From: Rutpela maculata
Lineage: Eukaryota > Arthropoda > Insecta > Coleoptera > Cerambycidae
Length of the DNA: 64,000 nt
Direction of reading: 5' to 3'
Assembly: GCA_936432065.2 (NCBI GenBank)
Contig: OW386292.2
Location: forward strand, 124,679,639-124,743,638
The notes below the pieces were generated by a model. It was not told the DNA's origin, did not search any database, and saw only the letters and a list, made by a program, of their open reading frames with translations. This document shows, piece by piece, positions 35,060 through 47,699 of the stretch. Positions within the stretch are counted from its first letter, which is position 1. The number at the start of each line of letters is the position of its first letter. The position numbers were made by a program, and so were the translations under genes.

Positions 35060-35470
35060 TAATTTTCGATGGAAAGCAGTGCATATCGACTTTTAAAGTT
35101 CAGTAAATACAATATAGCAGATTCTCTTGCACGTCTTATGAGCTTGTCGGTAAATCTTGGTCAGTCTCCGGATATTTTAAAATTAGGTAAAGTAATTTCC
35201 TCATTTAAAAAAGAAGATCCGCATTTGGTAGAAAATCATAGGTCCTTAACTTTACTAAGCTACTTATCTAAAATTCTAAGAAAGCAGTTGCCAATAGAAT
35301 ACACCTATATTCAGAGTCAAATAATTTATTTACTAGTAGTCAGTTTAACTATAGAGAGAATAAATCTTCCACTACCTATGTTTGTGCAAGCTTTGAACGT
35401 TGTGATACATGATTTGAAATACGTTTGGCGTTCGGTTTACCAAATATTCAAATGTATGTACTAAATTGGT
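35060..35470 (+). pseudogene. Non-LTR retrotransposon RT fragment (Jockey/CR1-like)
   Basis: The open frame contains SVNLGQSPDILKLGKVISSF, then KKEDPHLVENHRSLTLLSYL and SKIL. This is the N-terminal RT block of LINE elements (normally LGxxPxxWKxAxVxPxxKKGD, NYRPISLL). The catalytic YADD part is absent and the C-terminal third is unrelated or frameshifted. Confidence 0.7.
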
Positions 35471-35530
35471 TTTATTTTTTAATTTATCAATTTCTGACAA
35501 TACAATGCAGTTTTTAGTTTGCTGAGGTGG

Positions 35531-38500
35531 TTAAAATTTACCAATCAAATACAATCCACTGGCACTAGTTGACCTATTGCAAGCAATATATAATGCATTT
35601 CGAGCTGAACCTGCTTTTAAATGAACTGCAATACTTTTATATGTCGCACTTTGACTTTTATGTATAGTAATTCTCTCTGCCCCCACCAAAGGAAATTGCT
35701 TGCGTTCCACTGACAAATCATTTTTTTTTTCGTGCGCTTAATATTACGAACAATAGGTTTTATTGGTGTAAAATCATTATTTAATTTAAATTTTGATCTT
35801 GTAACGCATCCGACCTATAAATCTGAAAAATTTATTAAAAAATTTCCGGAACCCGTTCTTTATTGGAAACCCCATATGTGATATGTTTTAGAATACTTGT
35901 AGCTCCATTTACTAAACCATCATCAGTGTTTATATTATTTATCAACATGTACTTCGCTCCTATTTTGCAAGTTGACTATGAGCAAGTCCAAACCTTTCTG
36001 AAATATTCAGTTTTTGGATATTTTCTAGTAATTTTATTTTGATCTGTTCCATGCAACTCTCTTTCACTAAATCTATAGCTAAGCAAACGGCGCTTTCTGA
36101 ATGTAATGTTATTAATTTAATATTATTGAAATGATCAACTTCCGCGTTGCTTCTAAATATATGCACTCCCCTTCCCTTGATCGCAGCAATTCTATATCCT
36201 CTTTAGACATTACACCGATTGCCAAGTTATTTAAGGCATTTGAGAATGGAATATCATCTTTTTGGCGCATAATTTCAGTCAACTCGAAACATTTAAACGA
36301 CTAAAGTGGTCCCTCAACCAATTCACTATATGGATCACGAGAAGAACTTCATCCACCTATCACCAACTTCTTTAAAACGCCAAATACTACAGTAGAAATC
36401 CTCCAAAAGGTAATCTACTCTTAAAAATTTATTTTAACCGGGCATCTAGATTGGGAAACATTTTCGTACCAACTGAGATGCCTGTTCTAATGAAATTTAT
36501 TTATTTTCCAATACCGTCGTCAGTATGACTAAAAGTTCAGACCAATGAGTTTCGGCTGCTGACAGAGTTATGAAAAGGTTGGTAGACCAACCATAGCGAT
36601 AACTGTTTTTCCCGATATGCAGGTGAACTTCGTACATTACTTAAAACTCGAAAACTATCGTCGTGCTGGACTGAATTGTTAATAAAATTGTTATTCAAAA
36701 GATTTCCGACAGTCACATTTTCAGTATTAGATTTTTTTCTTAAACAAATATTAATCGCACTTTGAATTTTGGATATTTTAAATTTTTTATATGTATATAA
36801 CAATTTATCAATCCTCACACATCTCCTATCGCAATGTCGAATTTCAAATTTGGCAATTTCTCCGTAACTAAAATTTGTCCGTGGTTTCCGAGCTTGCTCA
36901 CCGTAAATTGTTGGAGAAGACAGTTCCTCAGCATGTTCGTCCAGTAGCAACGATAAAGTTTTCTGGCTCTCACCGGGAGCAAGGATAATATTCTCCAGAT
37001 GAATATTGTCAAAAAGAGTTTCTTGATTTAAATTAATTTCATTAATATCATTTTCCCCACCCACATTTTTATTGAGGTTATTAAAATTTTCAATATCTTC
37101 CAAAATGATAAAATTTTCTAAAGCTAGCCTGCCTTGAATCCAGTTCTCTGAAATAGTGATCGCTTTTTCTATATACAGGGGCGTTGCAATTAAATATACC
37201 GCGGCATCTAAAACTACGCGAGGCCTAATGGTTTTACAAATGTAACTACTTCTATATTCCAATTTTCGTTTTAAATTTAGTTGTCTAGTATATGTTTTAT
37301 CAAACGCTCACGGAAGTCGTTGAACTGAAGTATCTATATCTACAGGAACATTAACTACTTGTCCCTGTAACCCGCACTGTCTCTCGAATCCAAACCTAGT
37401 CATTTTCATGAAAGGAATTCTTGGACTAACTAATCTTTCTTTTAATTAGCGTGTACATCAACGGAATTAATATTGTATAGAGAAATTCCTGGTACTTTAC
37501 CTTTCATAATATTGGACCTACACGTGAAACAAAAAAATTCTTCACCTGTTGCCATATTGAAAACCTTATAGGCAAATTCTAAATCATATTTTAACATAAT
37601 AATACTTTTTTTTAATTTAGAAATAGATTTATTAAAAAAGAACCTCCACAACATGCACACATGCAGGTAGGACCTTTTTGCTTAATTACATTAAATATCT
37701 CTATATTACTTCAATGTCTATTGTTATTTTCTATGTCTATATTAATTTGTACAATTTGTCATCTATGCAAATAATGTTCTAAAGAATTCCTTACCTGTTC
37801 TTCAATTCGATATTCCAAATTTTGTCTTCTCTTTTGGTGTTCCACGCTTCCCTTTCGCATTCCTTCTTCGTGCCCTACTTTCCCTTTCTTCTTTTTGACA
37901 TTCCTCGTTTTTTCTTCTCTCTTCATGCTGTACTCTATCCCTTTTCCTTTCTTCGTTTCGGTATTCTTTATTTTTGCGTCTCTGTTTGTGTTATACAGTG
38001 TTCTTTTCCTATTCTGTATTTCGGTATTCTCCATTTTTTCTTCTCTCTTCGTATTCTACAGTGTTCCTTTCCCTTTATTTATCACGGTATTCTTCATTTT
38101 TTCTTCTGTCTTGACTGTCCTCTACTACGTCGTAATCCATGTACTCTGCTGTCATTAAAGCTCTGATTTGATTCTCTAAGAGCTTTACTGAAATTCTTAT
38201 CAGTTTCATAGCTCGTAGCTGCTAGACGGGGAGAGCTGAAAGGCCTTCGGTAATAAGATGAAGAATCTTCTCTATACATCTTGATGGTCAAATGATCCTC
38301 AGAAAATGCAAGGAAAATTTTTTATCTTGACGTCCTGATGCATTCCTTTCATTCTCATTTTGTCTGTATTTATCACTAAGTCCGCGCTTTTTATGTTGCA
38401 TTGTATTACTAGTTTGTTCTCGGATTTTCTCTTCTTGATTTTGTCTTGATTTACGCTTTCGTTCAACAATAGTTTTTGCTTTGAATTCACTTGATTCCTC

Positions 38501-38587
38501 ATTTACCTAACTTTCACATAAAGCTTGTACGGCCTTTTTATTTTGCGAATTTCGCTTCTTACGCGACTGCTTCTTTGTTTTAGGCAT
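35531..38587 (-). pseudogene. Decayed Helitron Rep/helicase gene
   Basis: The minus-strand ATG at 38587 begins a Lys/Arg-rich N-terminus (MPKTKKQSRKKRNSQNKKAV) with repeated charged segments to 37760. A Helitron-type region at 37262-36537 follows (APGESQKTLSLLLDEHAEEL, YGEIAKFEIRHCDRRCVRID, SFRVLSNVRSSPAY). After a gap come pieces of the PIF1-type helicase C-terminus at 36170-35740 (NINTDDGLVNGA-like) and 35716-35531 (FPLVGAERITIHKSQSATYK, LYIACNRS). The HUH endonuclease and helicase core are missing between about 36540 and 36300. Multiple stops and frameshifts. Confidence 0.7.
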
Positions 38588-39839
38588 TATATACAAATAT
38601 TAAATTGTTAAACTTTATAATACGCACTTATTAATAGTAACGTTTATTTTATACAGAAAAATTATTTTTCTTAAAATAATGCCAATAAATTAATATGTTC
38701 ATTTGCTTACCTACAATATATTTCTTAAAAAGTTATCCCAAAATTTAATTCTCAACTGTACGTACGAATAGTTTAATATAATTTTAGTGAAACTACCACT
38801 TACAGTAAATGTAATAAAAATTTAATTAACAAATTTAAAATTTTTGATGATGATTTTGTGTGAACCTACTTCTATATTTTCCAGCAAAAGGTATACTTTA
38901 ATAATAAAAATATGGTAAATTTATCATAGTAGTGTATTATACACAAGTTTCTAAACCACACTAAAGTATATATTTTTGTAAAATATACTTATTAAGTATA
39001 TACCTATACGTATCTTATAAGGAAGAATGATTACTTAAAGCTACAAGATAATAACTGCAAGCAACAAACAAACTAAAGATAATAACAATATATACAGAAC
39101 TCAATGCTCTTACCAACAAATAGTAGAGAGAGGCTATTTTTCATTTAAAAAATTTATCACGAAAGTTTTACAAACACACTGAACTACACAAGTTAGGTAG
39201 ATAATTCTTTCAACCTTTTCACTTAAATTAACTGTTTTTGTTATACCACTTTTATTTGATTTATTTACGAGAGATATAACGATTTTTAAATGGTTCAATT
39301 TTAAAATACAATATTTTATCACTAGCTAAATCACTGACATAAGTATCAGGCCATTTTACATGCATTACCGCCAATATGAAATATTTAGATTAGAAAAAGT
39401 CACGGTTACGTTTTGCTGTGATTGGTCAATATATTCGTATCATTTGGTGGTCAATTCAAATTGAATACTTGACTGTTCCTTAGCTGATAACTCCTTTTAT
39501 GGTTTAAATGCTTATTTTAGTTATAATAATTGCAAAAACGATAATATGATACATTAATAAACTCTAATTCTAATTACCTACATTAATATTAAAATAAAAA
39601 ATATTATATACAATAACTACCTACTTCAGCAATAAACAGACTGAAAGCAACAAAACTATGTGTACCGGAATTAATACTCTTACTAACGAAAGTAGATATG
39701 GAGACCCTTGGGGCACCCCCCTCCACTTTTTTTTCAATCTGCAATCAGAGCAGGACAGCCTCTAAGGGCCAGCGCTAGATCACAATAAGCTGATTATGAC
39801 GTGGATGCAGATATTTCAATGTAGGTGATAAGACCACAT
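38588..39839. other. Intergenic AT-rich stretch
   Basis: No gene or element recognised. Confidence 0.5.
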
Positions 39840-40560
39840 ACCTAGACGAATCTCAATTAGGGGATTTTATATCATTATATAATTTATAACGTATAAATAT
39901 CCCTATAAGTCTCAATTAGAAAATTTTATCTTCATTATGCTAATTAGTACAGATGAATTTCAACTAGAAATTTTTATCTTAGATGAATCTCAATTAGGGA
40001 AAATTTGGATCTCGCCTAGAAAATATTTTTTAGTCTCCATTATGTTAGTACGGGTAAATCTCAATTAGGAAATATTTAAAATACAGAATTTTATTTTCAT
40101 CGTGTTAATTAGTGCAGATTATATATATTTGCGCCCATATTATTGTTTTTTTTTGGTATAATTTTGAAAATATCAATATTAAAGTAACCATCATTAGACA
40201 AAATAATAGGGCAGACGTAGGGCGGGGTTAATCTCAGCTAGGAAAGAATTTTGAATCTCTATTATGTCAGTACAGATGAACCTCAATTAGGAAATATATA
40301 TTTGTTATCTCGGTTAGTACAGATGACAATCGTCTCGTCATCTAGAATACCGATTTATTAAAAGAAAAAAACAATCATTTTTTCAGCGACTGATTTAAGT
40401 GGTATTATATTGTTTTTTTCCTCCGCTATATTGATGCTAATATTTTGTACCAATGACACGTCAAAATCAGATGAACCCCAAATAGGAAATATTTCTCAAT
40501 CCTTAGGTGTTATTTACTTTTTGTTAATTTGTACAGATTAAACTCTATTGGGAGAGTGTG
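39840..40560. repeat. Degenerate minisatellite (CAGATGAATCTCAATTAGG-type)
   Basis: At least nine decayed copies of a GTACAGATGAATCTCAATTAG + GAAATATTT unit occur at irregular 50-100 bp spacing, for example at about 39846, 39952, 39980, 40060, 40228, 40272 and 40468. Confidence 0.6.
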
Positions 40561-40654
40561 TCCGGGTACGAATCACAAAATTTGAATTATGTCATATTTG
40601 AGGGTATCACGCCATATTAAAGCATGGTGATAAAAAATAATTTATGCGCGCGCG

Positions 40655-40910
40655 CGCTCCTTTGATAGGAAAAAGTAATTTTTACAACATAAATATTATT
40701 ATTATCACATTTTCATGATAATACTTAAGGACGCTCATAAATTAAAATCTATTTTTACAAAAAACTACGGAAACACATGCGATATTACATATGGATTTAT
40801 GCCAGAGTATTTAGCCATAATGTTTAACATTCTTTTTGATAGGAAAAAGTAATTTTACAGCCTCAATATTATTATTATCACATTTTCATGATAATGCCTA
40901 AGGACATTTC
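40655..40910. repeat. Direct repeat, about 80 bp, two copies
   Basis: The segment from TTTGATAGGAAAAAGTAATTT to CATGATAAT, followed by TTAAGGAC, at 40655-40732 recurs at 40835-40908 with a few changes. A (GC)n tract precedes the first copy at 40646. Confidence 0.75.
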
Positions 40911-40963
40911 TATGTCGTACTAGGATAAGGTGAAAATAATACAAAGAAATATAATTTAAATTT

Positions 40964-41104
40964 TTATTGGCGTATATGTACAAATACCACTTTATGCTCT
41001 GCGTTCACCCAGGCCTTGACAAGCCGCCCATAAACTTCATCCTTCCAAATTATTGGGGAAGGGTCCGGACACCGCCCTGAGTGAAATTGAACATAGTACG
41101 CAAA
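40964..41104 (-). CDS. SE-4: terminal exon of a short-exon gene
   Basis: After a clear acceptor (CTTTTTTAG) the minus strand encodes 46 residues beginning FAYYVQFHSG, with the family core IIWKDEVYGRLVKAWV, and ends at TAA 40966-40964. This matches exon 4 of SE-5 and SE-6. A possible exon 3 lies near 41215-41280 but its donor is unclear, and no start exon was found. Probably a fragment or divergent copy. Confidence 0.55.
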   Translation of the reverse strand, partial: FAYYVQFHSGRCPDPSPIIWKDEVYGRLVKAWVNAEHKVVFVHIRQ

Positions 41105-41349
41105 CTAAAAAGAAAAATTTAAATAAAGAATGAAACAAATGAATTAAGCGACTGTAAATAATACAAAAAAAAATGAAACAGACTATTTTTACTAGTTTAT
41201 GATCTGAGTCTGCCAAATACTACGTATATTTGGTACCAAATCTACGATTTTCACCACATAAAACTAATTATATTAGATAATAATAATTTTGGTCTTTTGA
41301 AGAAAACAAAAATGAATTAAAGAAAATATTTATTTAAAATGTATATATT

Positions 41350-41620
41350 TTAAAAAGAGAGTGGTATAAGCGATGGCGGCACGCTGCTCTCGTCCTCGTC
41401 ATCTGATGGCACCAGCATCGGGGGAGGGGTGGGGGGTGAGGACACTCGCATACTATAAAAAAATGAAAAATAAAATAAAGCTTTAACACGTTAAAACAAA
41501 TTTATGAATTAGAGAGAGAGAGAGAGACGAAGAAGAAAAATAGAAGCTAACTACCTTTCCGGCGTTCTTATGCACCGAGGCGGTCTGTGTAACGACAAAC
41601 CACTATCGCGAAAAATGAAT
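41350..41620 (-). CDS. Possible two-exon gene end with acidic, proline-rich tail
   Basis: A donor at 41554 (AAAG|GTAGTT) and an acceptor at 41453 (TTTATAG) would join LHRPPRCIRTPER to SMRVSSPPTPPPML and an acidic run DDEDESS, ending at 41350. No start exon is visible. This rests only on splice-site spacing and an open frame. Confidence 0.25.
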
Positions 41621-43771
41621 ATAAAACGAGGAAATAATGCATTTGAGCGTGGTTCTTATCACAAAACGATCACCTATAAAATGAGCTACGAACAACGGTG
41701 TTTACCAGTTTGTGACAACGAAATTTCTATTAGTGATTATCTAAGAAAATTTATTTTGGTGTGAGTTTTATACACATTATTTTGTTATTCTTCCAATAAA
41801 GGGTATGTAGCGGGTAATCCAACGTAAATAAGTATAATCACGTATTCGATTTTTGGAGGTGAATAGCCATAGAAACCTTACCTCTCCCTCGTGAGACGGA
41901 CCATCCTACCCTTATTTAACGAACAGTTAGGCATTCAACCAACGAACCAATTAGCATTTCCCGAAAGAACCATTTTGCAAAGGAAAATGAAAAAATTTAT
42001 TATCCTGAAGAAAAGGTTAATCGTTTTAACCTAACAGGTCGCACGATAGAATTCAGAATTAAACCCATTCCTGAGGGGAAGAAACCTGGGTTAAAGACGC
42101 CATAAACCAAATATTCGAAAAGGCTACCGAAAATCTTCAAGCAACCGATAAGGTTGGGTTTACTTTCTGCTCAAAGGATTTTACCATGGGCGAGGGATGG
42201 CTTAGTTTTCCCTCAGCCAACGAGGTTACTTACACGACCTCTGGGATATGATAACCGCCGTCCATCAATCCAATTATACAGGGCTTAATACAGAGACGTT
42301 CTGCCTCGCTGTGACAACCGTTAAAATTCCGGTAGGTACAGGAAAGCACACGACATTGGCATATAATACTTTTGAAGAAGAATCCCGCATGCGAAGGGGT
42401 ATTATAACTATAACTAACAGGGACAACATGTGACACCCTCGCGCGCTGGTGGTGGCTATTGCCCACGCCGAAAAGGACCCGGCTGGAGGCGATGTTCGTC
42501 GCAACGCGGGTAAACTCCAGACTTTACGAGCCATGAAATTACAGGGGGCGGCGGGGCATCCGCGAGCTACAACAATTCCAGCAACACCTACAAAATTTTA
42601 AGCTAGTGGTCTACAAATACGGTACCAAAGGGCGTGATACTATATTCAGAGGGGCTGTAGAAAGCCCTATACTAAATCTGCTATACCATAAGGGATATTT
42701 CAACGTTATAACATCGCTTACAGCCGCTTTTGCTTGCGGATATTATTGCGAACAATGTCATATTCCTTATCGTGCTAAAAACAATCATAGATGTGTTGGA
42801 ACATGTTATACGTGTCGGCAATCACCCGCGACGACCGCAAGAGATTGTTCAGAGGGCAGCCCTACTATGATAATCATAGAAAGGATGGGAAAAAGCTCTA
42901 CGTGTAAGGAAATGAGAAAATGTGAACAGTGCTGGAAAGTGGTGAACCGTGAGAGAAAACACTTCTGCGGCGAAGTATTTGGCAAAATTTGTAACACCCA
43001 CACACCCGTAGACCATCTGTTACACGCAGGCAGACACTAGAAAACGTAAAACCAAAGCAATGCGTTTTACGACCTTGAAACAAGAAAAGAGAAAATTCTA
43101 GAAAACGGTAATCTTCTGCACGAACCAAACCTCTGCGTGTTTAGCCAACGATGCGATGATGGCCTAACTACAGAGGAACAAATTTGCAAAAAATGTGGGG
43201 CTCGCCTACAGACCCTAAAATGTAACGATCCTATATCTCCATTTATACACCATAAGAAACAAATTTAAGCGGGTGGTAGTCGTCGCACACAATGGATAAG
43301 GTTTGACTGCCAGTTTATCGCCAATCGCTTACTTACAGGCACCGATCTCGAACCCGAACTGCTCATGAGAGGTACAAAGATTATTTTAATGACGGTGGGA
43401 AACGTGAAATTCTTAGATTCCATCAATTACTTTCCCATGGCTCTTTCTAATTTACCCAAAATATTCGGACTAGGCGACGGTTTTAAGAAAGGATACTTTC
43501 TTCGCCTTTTTAACACATCCGCCAATGTTGACTATGTCGGACCCCTCCCCGCGATAGACTATTACGACCCCGATAATATGAAAGAGGAAGAGCGGAAAAG
43601 ATTTTTAGAGTGGCACGCCGAATATAAAGATGACAACTTTGACTTGCAGCGAGATCTTGTGGAATACTAATATCTGATGTAAGGATTTTAACAGCCGCAA
43701 GTCTCAAATTCATAGAACAGATGCTGGAAATCGGAGGCGTCTGTCCATTCACCGAAGCGTGCACACTGATC

Positions 43772-44196
43772 TGGAAAACCTGGAACAGTCAGGTAATTCC
43801 GTCTCAGGGAGTTTATTAAAGAGTCAGGGAATCTCTGCTCACCTACAAATTTTTATAATTTTTAAAAATCGGGTATATTTTTAAACTGAATGACCATGTT
43901 GTCATCATCTGGAGATGATTAAAACTGAGTTTCAAAGAGTTTTAATCATCTCCAGAACATGGTTGTCGAAACACGCGTCGAATAATAGTATTCGAGTGTT
44001 GTATTCAAGTGTTTTGGTGTTTCTGGAAACTACTTCTTCAGAGGCAGCGTCACACCGAAGGTTTCAGACCCCTCCGGGACTAAAATACTAGCGTTTTTAG
44101 CGGGTATTGAAAAATATTAGTTTGGTCAGGGAAAACCTGGAAAAGTCAGGGAATTTCACTCTATAATTTGGGTAACAACCCTGGTGCACTATTGCT
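43772..44196. mobile_element. Non-autonomous insertion 1 in P3 polB (about 425 bp)
   Basis: It splits polB between the codons for CTL and AST. Near both ends it has the phrase GGAAAACCTGGAA followed by CAGTCAGG or AAGTCAGG. It contains a perfect 19-bp hairpin (43908-43926 with 43938-43956, arm TCTGGAGATGATTAAAACT). TGCAC occurs on both sides and may be part of a target duplication. Confidence 0.6.
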
Positions 44197-44667
44197 TCCA
44201 CCTGTAACATCAACTTCAAGAGAAATTTTCTGAAACCAGAAACCATATGCGTTATTCCCAAAGGAGGCTACAGTTGGAGGGATAATCAATCAAAAATCGC
44301 CATCCAGTGGCTTGTTTGGGAGGAAAATCTACGAGATATTTATATTCATCATGCTGCAAAACAGCAAGAGGCGGTGGTACAGGGTGTTAAAGTCGATGGA
44401 TTTTGCTCTGAAACCCGACAGATCTTTGAATTCCATGGCTGCTACTATCACGGATGCCCCATCTGCTTTAAACACGATCGAGATAAACCTCTGCATGACA
44501 ACCCGACAGAAAATATGAATTTAAGGTATGAGTCTACAATCACCAAATCAGAAAGACTTAGAGAACTAGGATATGAAGTATATGAGATGTGGGAATGTCA
44601 ATTTAGGAGAAAAATGAATGAATATGAAGAAATACGAAAATATACTGAAGAAAATCCTCTAATAACT

Positions 44668-44966
44668 CTATATATAATAACATATATACTTAAAAATAGA
44701 AATCACATAAAATATGAACATGTATCAACAAAAATAAATATACGTATATTTGTTTTTGTTGATACATGTTCATATTTTATGTGATTTCTATTTTTAAGTA
44801 TATATGTTATTATATATTTTATCGAATGTTTTTCTTTTCGTCTTAGCGACTCCATGGAAACTTCTTCATTTTGGATCTGGTTTTCCTTTTTGTTTCTTAG
44901 TGACTCCATGGAAACTTCTCGATTTTGGAACTTCTCAATTTCCAGTGAGTGATTCGCTATAGTCGC
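44668..44966. mobile_element. Insertion 2 in P3 polB with a 148-bp palindrome
   Basis: This stretch has no counterpart in P1 polB. 44670-44817 is an almost perfect palindrome centred on TATACG|TATA at 44743, with arms of about 74 bp. It is followed by two copies of a TTAG-GACTCCATGGAAACTTCT phrase (about 44843 and 44899). A fold-back type element or hairpin-mediated insertion. Confidence 0.65.
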
Positions 44967-45235
44967 TATATACCCTTTAAACCATCGGGAGGCGTTTTAT
45001 AGAGGTCGCACAGGTAACGTTTATGAATATTATGAGGCCGGGGAGGGGGAGAAAATGAAATATACGGATATTTGCTCCCTGCACCTCTTGATGTGTAAGT
45101 TTGGAAAATTTCCGCTTTTCCACCCCAAAGCTATGTAGGGGATGAGTGTTCAAAAGACTCACCAAAATTGAGGGAGAAATAAAATGTAAAATATTACTGC
45201 CAGCAAATCTTTACCACCCCGTGTTACTGTAGAAG

Positions 45236-46000
45236 AACGCACTACCGGGCGTCAAAATGACTCGACACATTTATTTCTCAAGGGCGCCAGCCGCGTGCTG
45301 CCCCGTTCTTCTACTCCCAGACGGGTTCGAGATAAGATGCACTTCGCTAGCCGAGTAATGGATCAAGGCTGCACTACCTTAGATTCATTAACGACGCTCT
45401 CTGTGGACGTGACTTCTCTGTTTTAGGGTTTTGAAAAATAAGATTTTCGCATAAAAAAAATCCCTATCGGAGTATTTCTCTCCGACGGGATTGATTTTTT
45501 GATGTAACACCCACGTTTTTATCTGCTAACAACGGACTCTGCACCTAGGAATTTCTGAGAAAAATGCATAAAAAAATCCCTATCAAACCTCCGTAAGGCA
45601 ACCAGAAGGTCAAGTGTTAATGTGAGTTAACTCGACACATCCGGTCTTCCATACGAAAGTTCCAGGGATTGTAGACTAGCAACAAGTCTCAAGATCAATT
45701 AAGATGCTATTAGTTCAAGTTCAAGTGCCCCTATGCAGTTGTTCAATATTATAAAAATTACGACGATTCACCTTCGAGCGACTTTTGGGCAAAATTGAAT
45801 TTTTGGTTTTTATGCACAAGGCGTTTTCCTCTGTATCTTTATTATTTGGAAAGCCCTGCTATTGGCTTTCCTACCATCGCTTTGTAGTCTAGTCTGTGGC
45901 TCTGCAGACTCTTAAAAATGCCCGTAAATTAAATTTTTGCCTAAGTCGAATTTTATTTTTGCTTTCGACTTAGATCGATTCTGGAGGGTTCTGCAAAATT
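45236..46000. mobile_element. Insertion 3 in P3 polB (about 765 bp), unclassified
   Basis: It interrupts polB at CCCGTGTTAC, and TTAC is repeated at the far side, a possible 4-bp target duplication. The insert starts TGTAGAAGAACG and ends near TTCTGCA, so it could be a solo LTR. No coding capacity. A hairpin (ATCCCTATCGGAG with CTCCGACGGGAT) lies at about 45461-45494. Confidence 0.5.
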
Positions 46001-46202
46001 ACCTACGAAGATGAACAGCAAACTCCTTTTCGTTCTTTGTAGAACTTGTGGCCTAACGATGAACCAGGGGGTCTGTAACCACACGTCAGAAGAAAGAGCT
46101 TTAATAGATACCTGGGTTATAAACGAGGTAATAAAGGTCGCTGAAAAGGGTTATGAAATAATCGAGACGTATGAAATTTGGGAGTATCAGAAGGGTAAAT
46201 AG

Positions 46203-46828
46203 GAGAGTTCTGCGCCCACACTTCACACACAGTACAGAAAACACCCATCTTTGTCACTCTCAAGACTCAGATATGCCCGCTCTCTCTCTCAAACATCAGG
46301 GAAATCCGCCAACATAGGACATATATAAAATGAGAAAAAATGATTACCCGCCTATAAGGCGTATGAAATAGATAATTTTACAAATTAAATAGGTAATATC
46401 TGAAATTAATATGGGATTTTATATATCAAATATGAAATATTAATTGATGACACAGCAGAGGGTTTTCACTGCTAATTAAAATAAACACTTAATTCAATAA
46501 CTGAAATCTTGTTAATTAAGGAAATCATTAGATACACTTTATGCATGAGGCATTTCCAACTACATGCATAATAACTTACGATTTCATGTTGTTCGGGGCT
46601 TTTGAAATACATGACTTGTTCTATTAATTGTCAAATAAAAAGGTTATCTAATATATGAGATTCAAATAGTAAATATTTGATAGGTTCTATTAAATGTGAA
46701 ATATTAAGGATCCGCTATCAAATATGAAATATCAGGGAGGGGGCAGGAAACTACAAAACAATTCTAATTTTAAGGAAGATACGATATATATATTATAAAC
46801 TTTAACTTATTTGTTATCAACCAAAAAA
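46203..46828. other. Start of duplicated cassette, copy 1, non-coding
   Basis: 46220-46320 (CACCCATCTTTGTCACTC, GCTCTCTCTCTC) resembles 48670-48740, which marks the matching left end of cassette copy 2. The remainder is AT-rich. Confidence 0.5.
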
Positions 46829-47158
46829 ATGAACGTTATCGAAAGAGATGTAGCTTTAAAAGTTTGGGATGCTACCGTCTCACATAAAATGCTAAGATCT
46901 CTATCGAAAATGAATTTTCAAGATATTAATTATTTACCTAAAAATTATATAAAAATAATAAGTGTGTTTGATTTGGAAAATAACTGGGATTTATTACCCT
47001 ATTATATAAGAAATAATTCATTTATGAAAAAGTATAAAGCCTGCTATAAACATAATTTATCCAACCCTCACTGCGATTGTATTGATGATCCTCCAGGAAG
47101 AATAATTAGCTATAAATATTGTATAGCAGAGGAAAAAGAGAATTTGGAAAATGTTTAA
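46829..47158 (+). CDS. Gene X1: 109-aa protein, unknown
   Basis: Starts MNVIERDVALKVWDATVSHK, basic, with LRSLSKMNFQDINYLPKNYI and a Cys-rich end (YKACYKHNL, PHCDCIDD). No membrane segment. The duplicate X2 shows about 70 percent identity by eye. The stop codon overlaps the start of Y1 by 8 nt (ATGTTTAA), exactly as in the second cassette, so the two are probably translated from one mRNA. I do not recognise the family. Confidence 0.6.
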   Translation: MNVIERDVALKVWDATVSHKMLRSLSKMNFQDINYLPKNYIKIISVFDLENNWDLLPYYIRNNSFMKKYKACYKHNLSNPHCDCIDDPPGRIISYKYCIAEEKENLENV

Positions 47159-47579
47159 TAATACAGTATTTCTATTTCAACTAGTTACAACATTACATGA
47201 TAATATAACTATTCTTCAAACAAGAAATATAAAAGAAGCTTTCATGGTTACAGATTTTAGTACTATCCATATTACACCCAAATGGCCTCAAGATTGGAGA
47301 AGAATGTATCTATTAAATGTCAGCTGTAACAATATTTTCGTAGATGAATCAGATGTATATTTAACAAATTTTGATAAGGCTATACTTTATTATAAATTAC
47401 GATTATTTACTACAAATAGAACTGAGTTGGATTTTGATTGGTACTTTATGAGATGGAAGCCTGAATCATGCCAAAATAGTTATTATTTTATTTTTACAAT
47501 TGTCTTAGTTTGCCTTACATTATTTTTTCTGTTTTTACTTTTATTTATTTTAAGTTTAAATATTGTAAATACAACTTAA
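47151..47579 (+). CDS. Gene Y1: 142-aa type I membrane protein, unknown
   Basis: N-terminal hydrophobic segment MFNNTVFLFQLVTTL could be a signal peptide. The middle part carries N-x-T/S sites and the conserved ITPKWPQDWRRMYLLNVS and LYYKLRLFTTNRTELDFDW. A strong C-terminal membrane segment (FIFTIVLVCLTLFFLFLLLF) follows. Homologous to Y2. The overlap with X suggests stop-restart translation. It converges on SE-5 with 120 bp between the stops. Confidence 0.6.
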   Translation: MFNNTVFLFQLVTTLHDNITILQTRNIKEAFMVTDFSTIHITPKWPQDWRRMYLLNVSCNNIFVDESDVYLTNFDKAILYYKLRLFTTNRTELDFDWYFMRWKPESCQNSYYFIFTIVLVCLTLFFLFLLLFILSLNIVNTT

Positions 47580-47699
47580 CTATAAATTAGCAAATAAATT
47601 ATGTCATTCATGAACTGTATAAACTTTTTAGAAACTCAAGCTGTCAATATGTGAGTAATTCTAAAATAATACAAAGGAATATATTTTATTATTTATTAA

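Larger units (their letters stand above)
41987..46202 (+). pseudogene. polB: P3 polB: interrupted, frameshifted family B polymerase
   Basis: This is the P1-type polymerase on the opposite strand, cut by three insertions and many indels. Segments: 41987-43771 (N-terminus, OTU-like region, zinc stretch, exonuclease; for example NVKFLDSINYFPMALSNLPK), 44197-44667 (Vsr-like block VDGFCSETRQIFEFHGCYYH), 44967-45235 and 46001-46200 (MNSKLLFVLCRTCG). Homology stops before motif B, so motifs B and C are lost. It is much more diverged from P1 than P2 is, and marks an older related element. Confidence 0.85.

Noticed and set aside
37822..38166. Plus-strand frames rich in Phe and Leu at 37.8-38.2 kb
   Set aside because: They are the antisense of the Lys/Glu-rich N-terminus of the Helitron protein.
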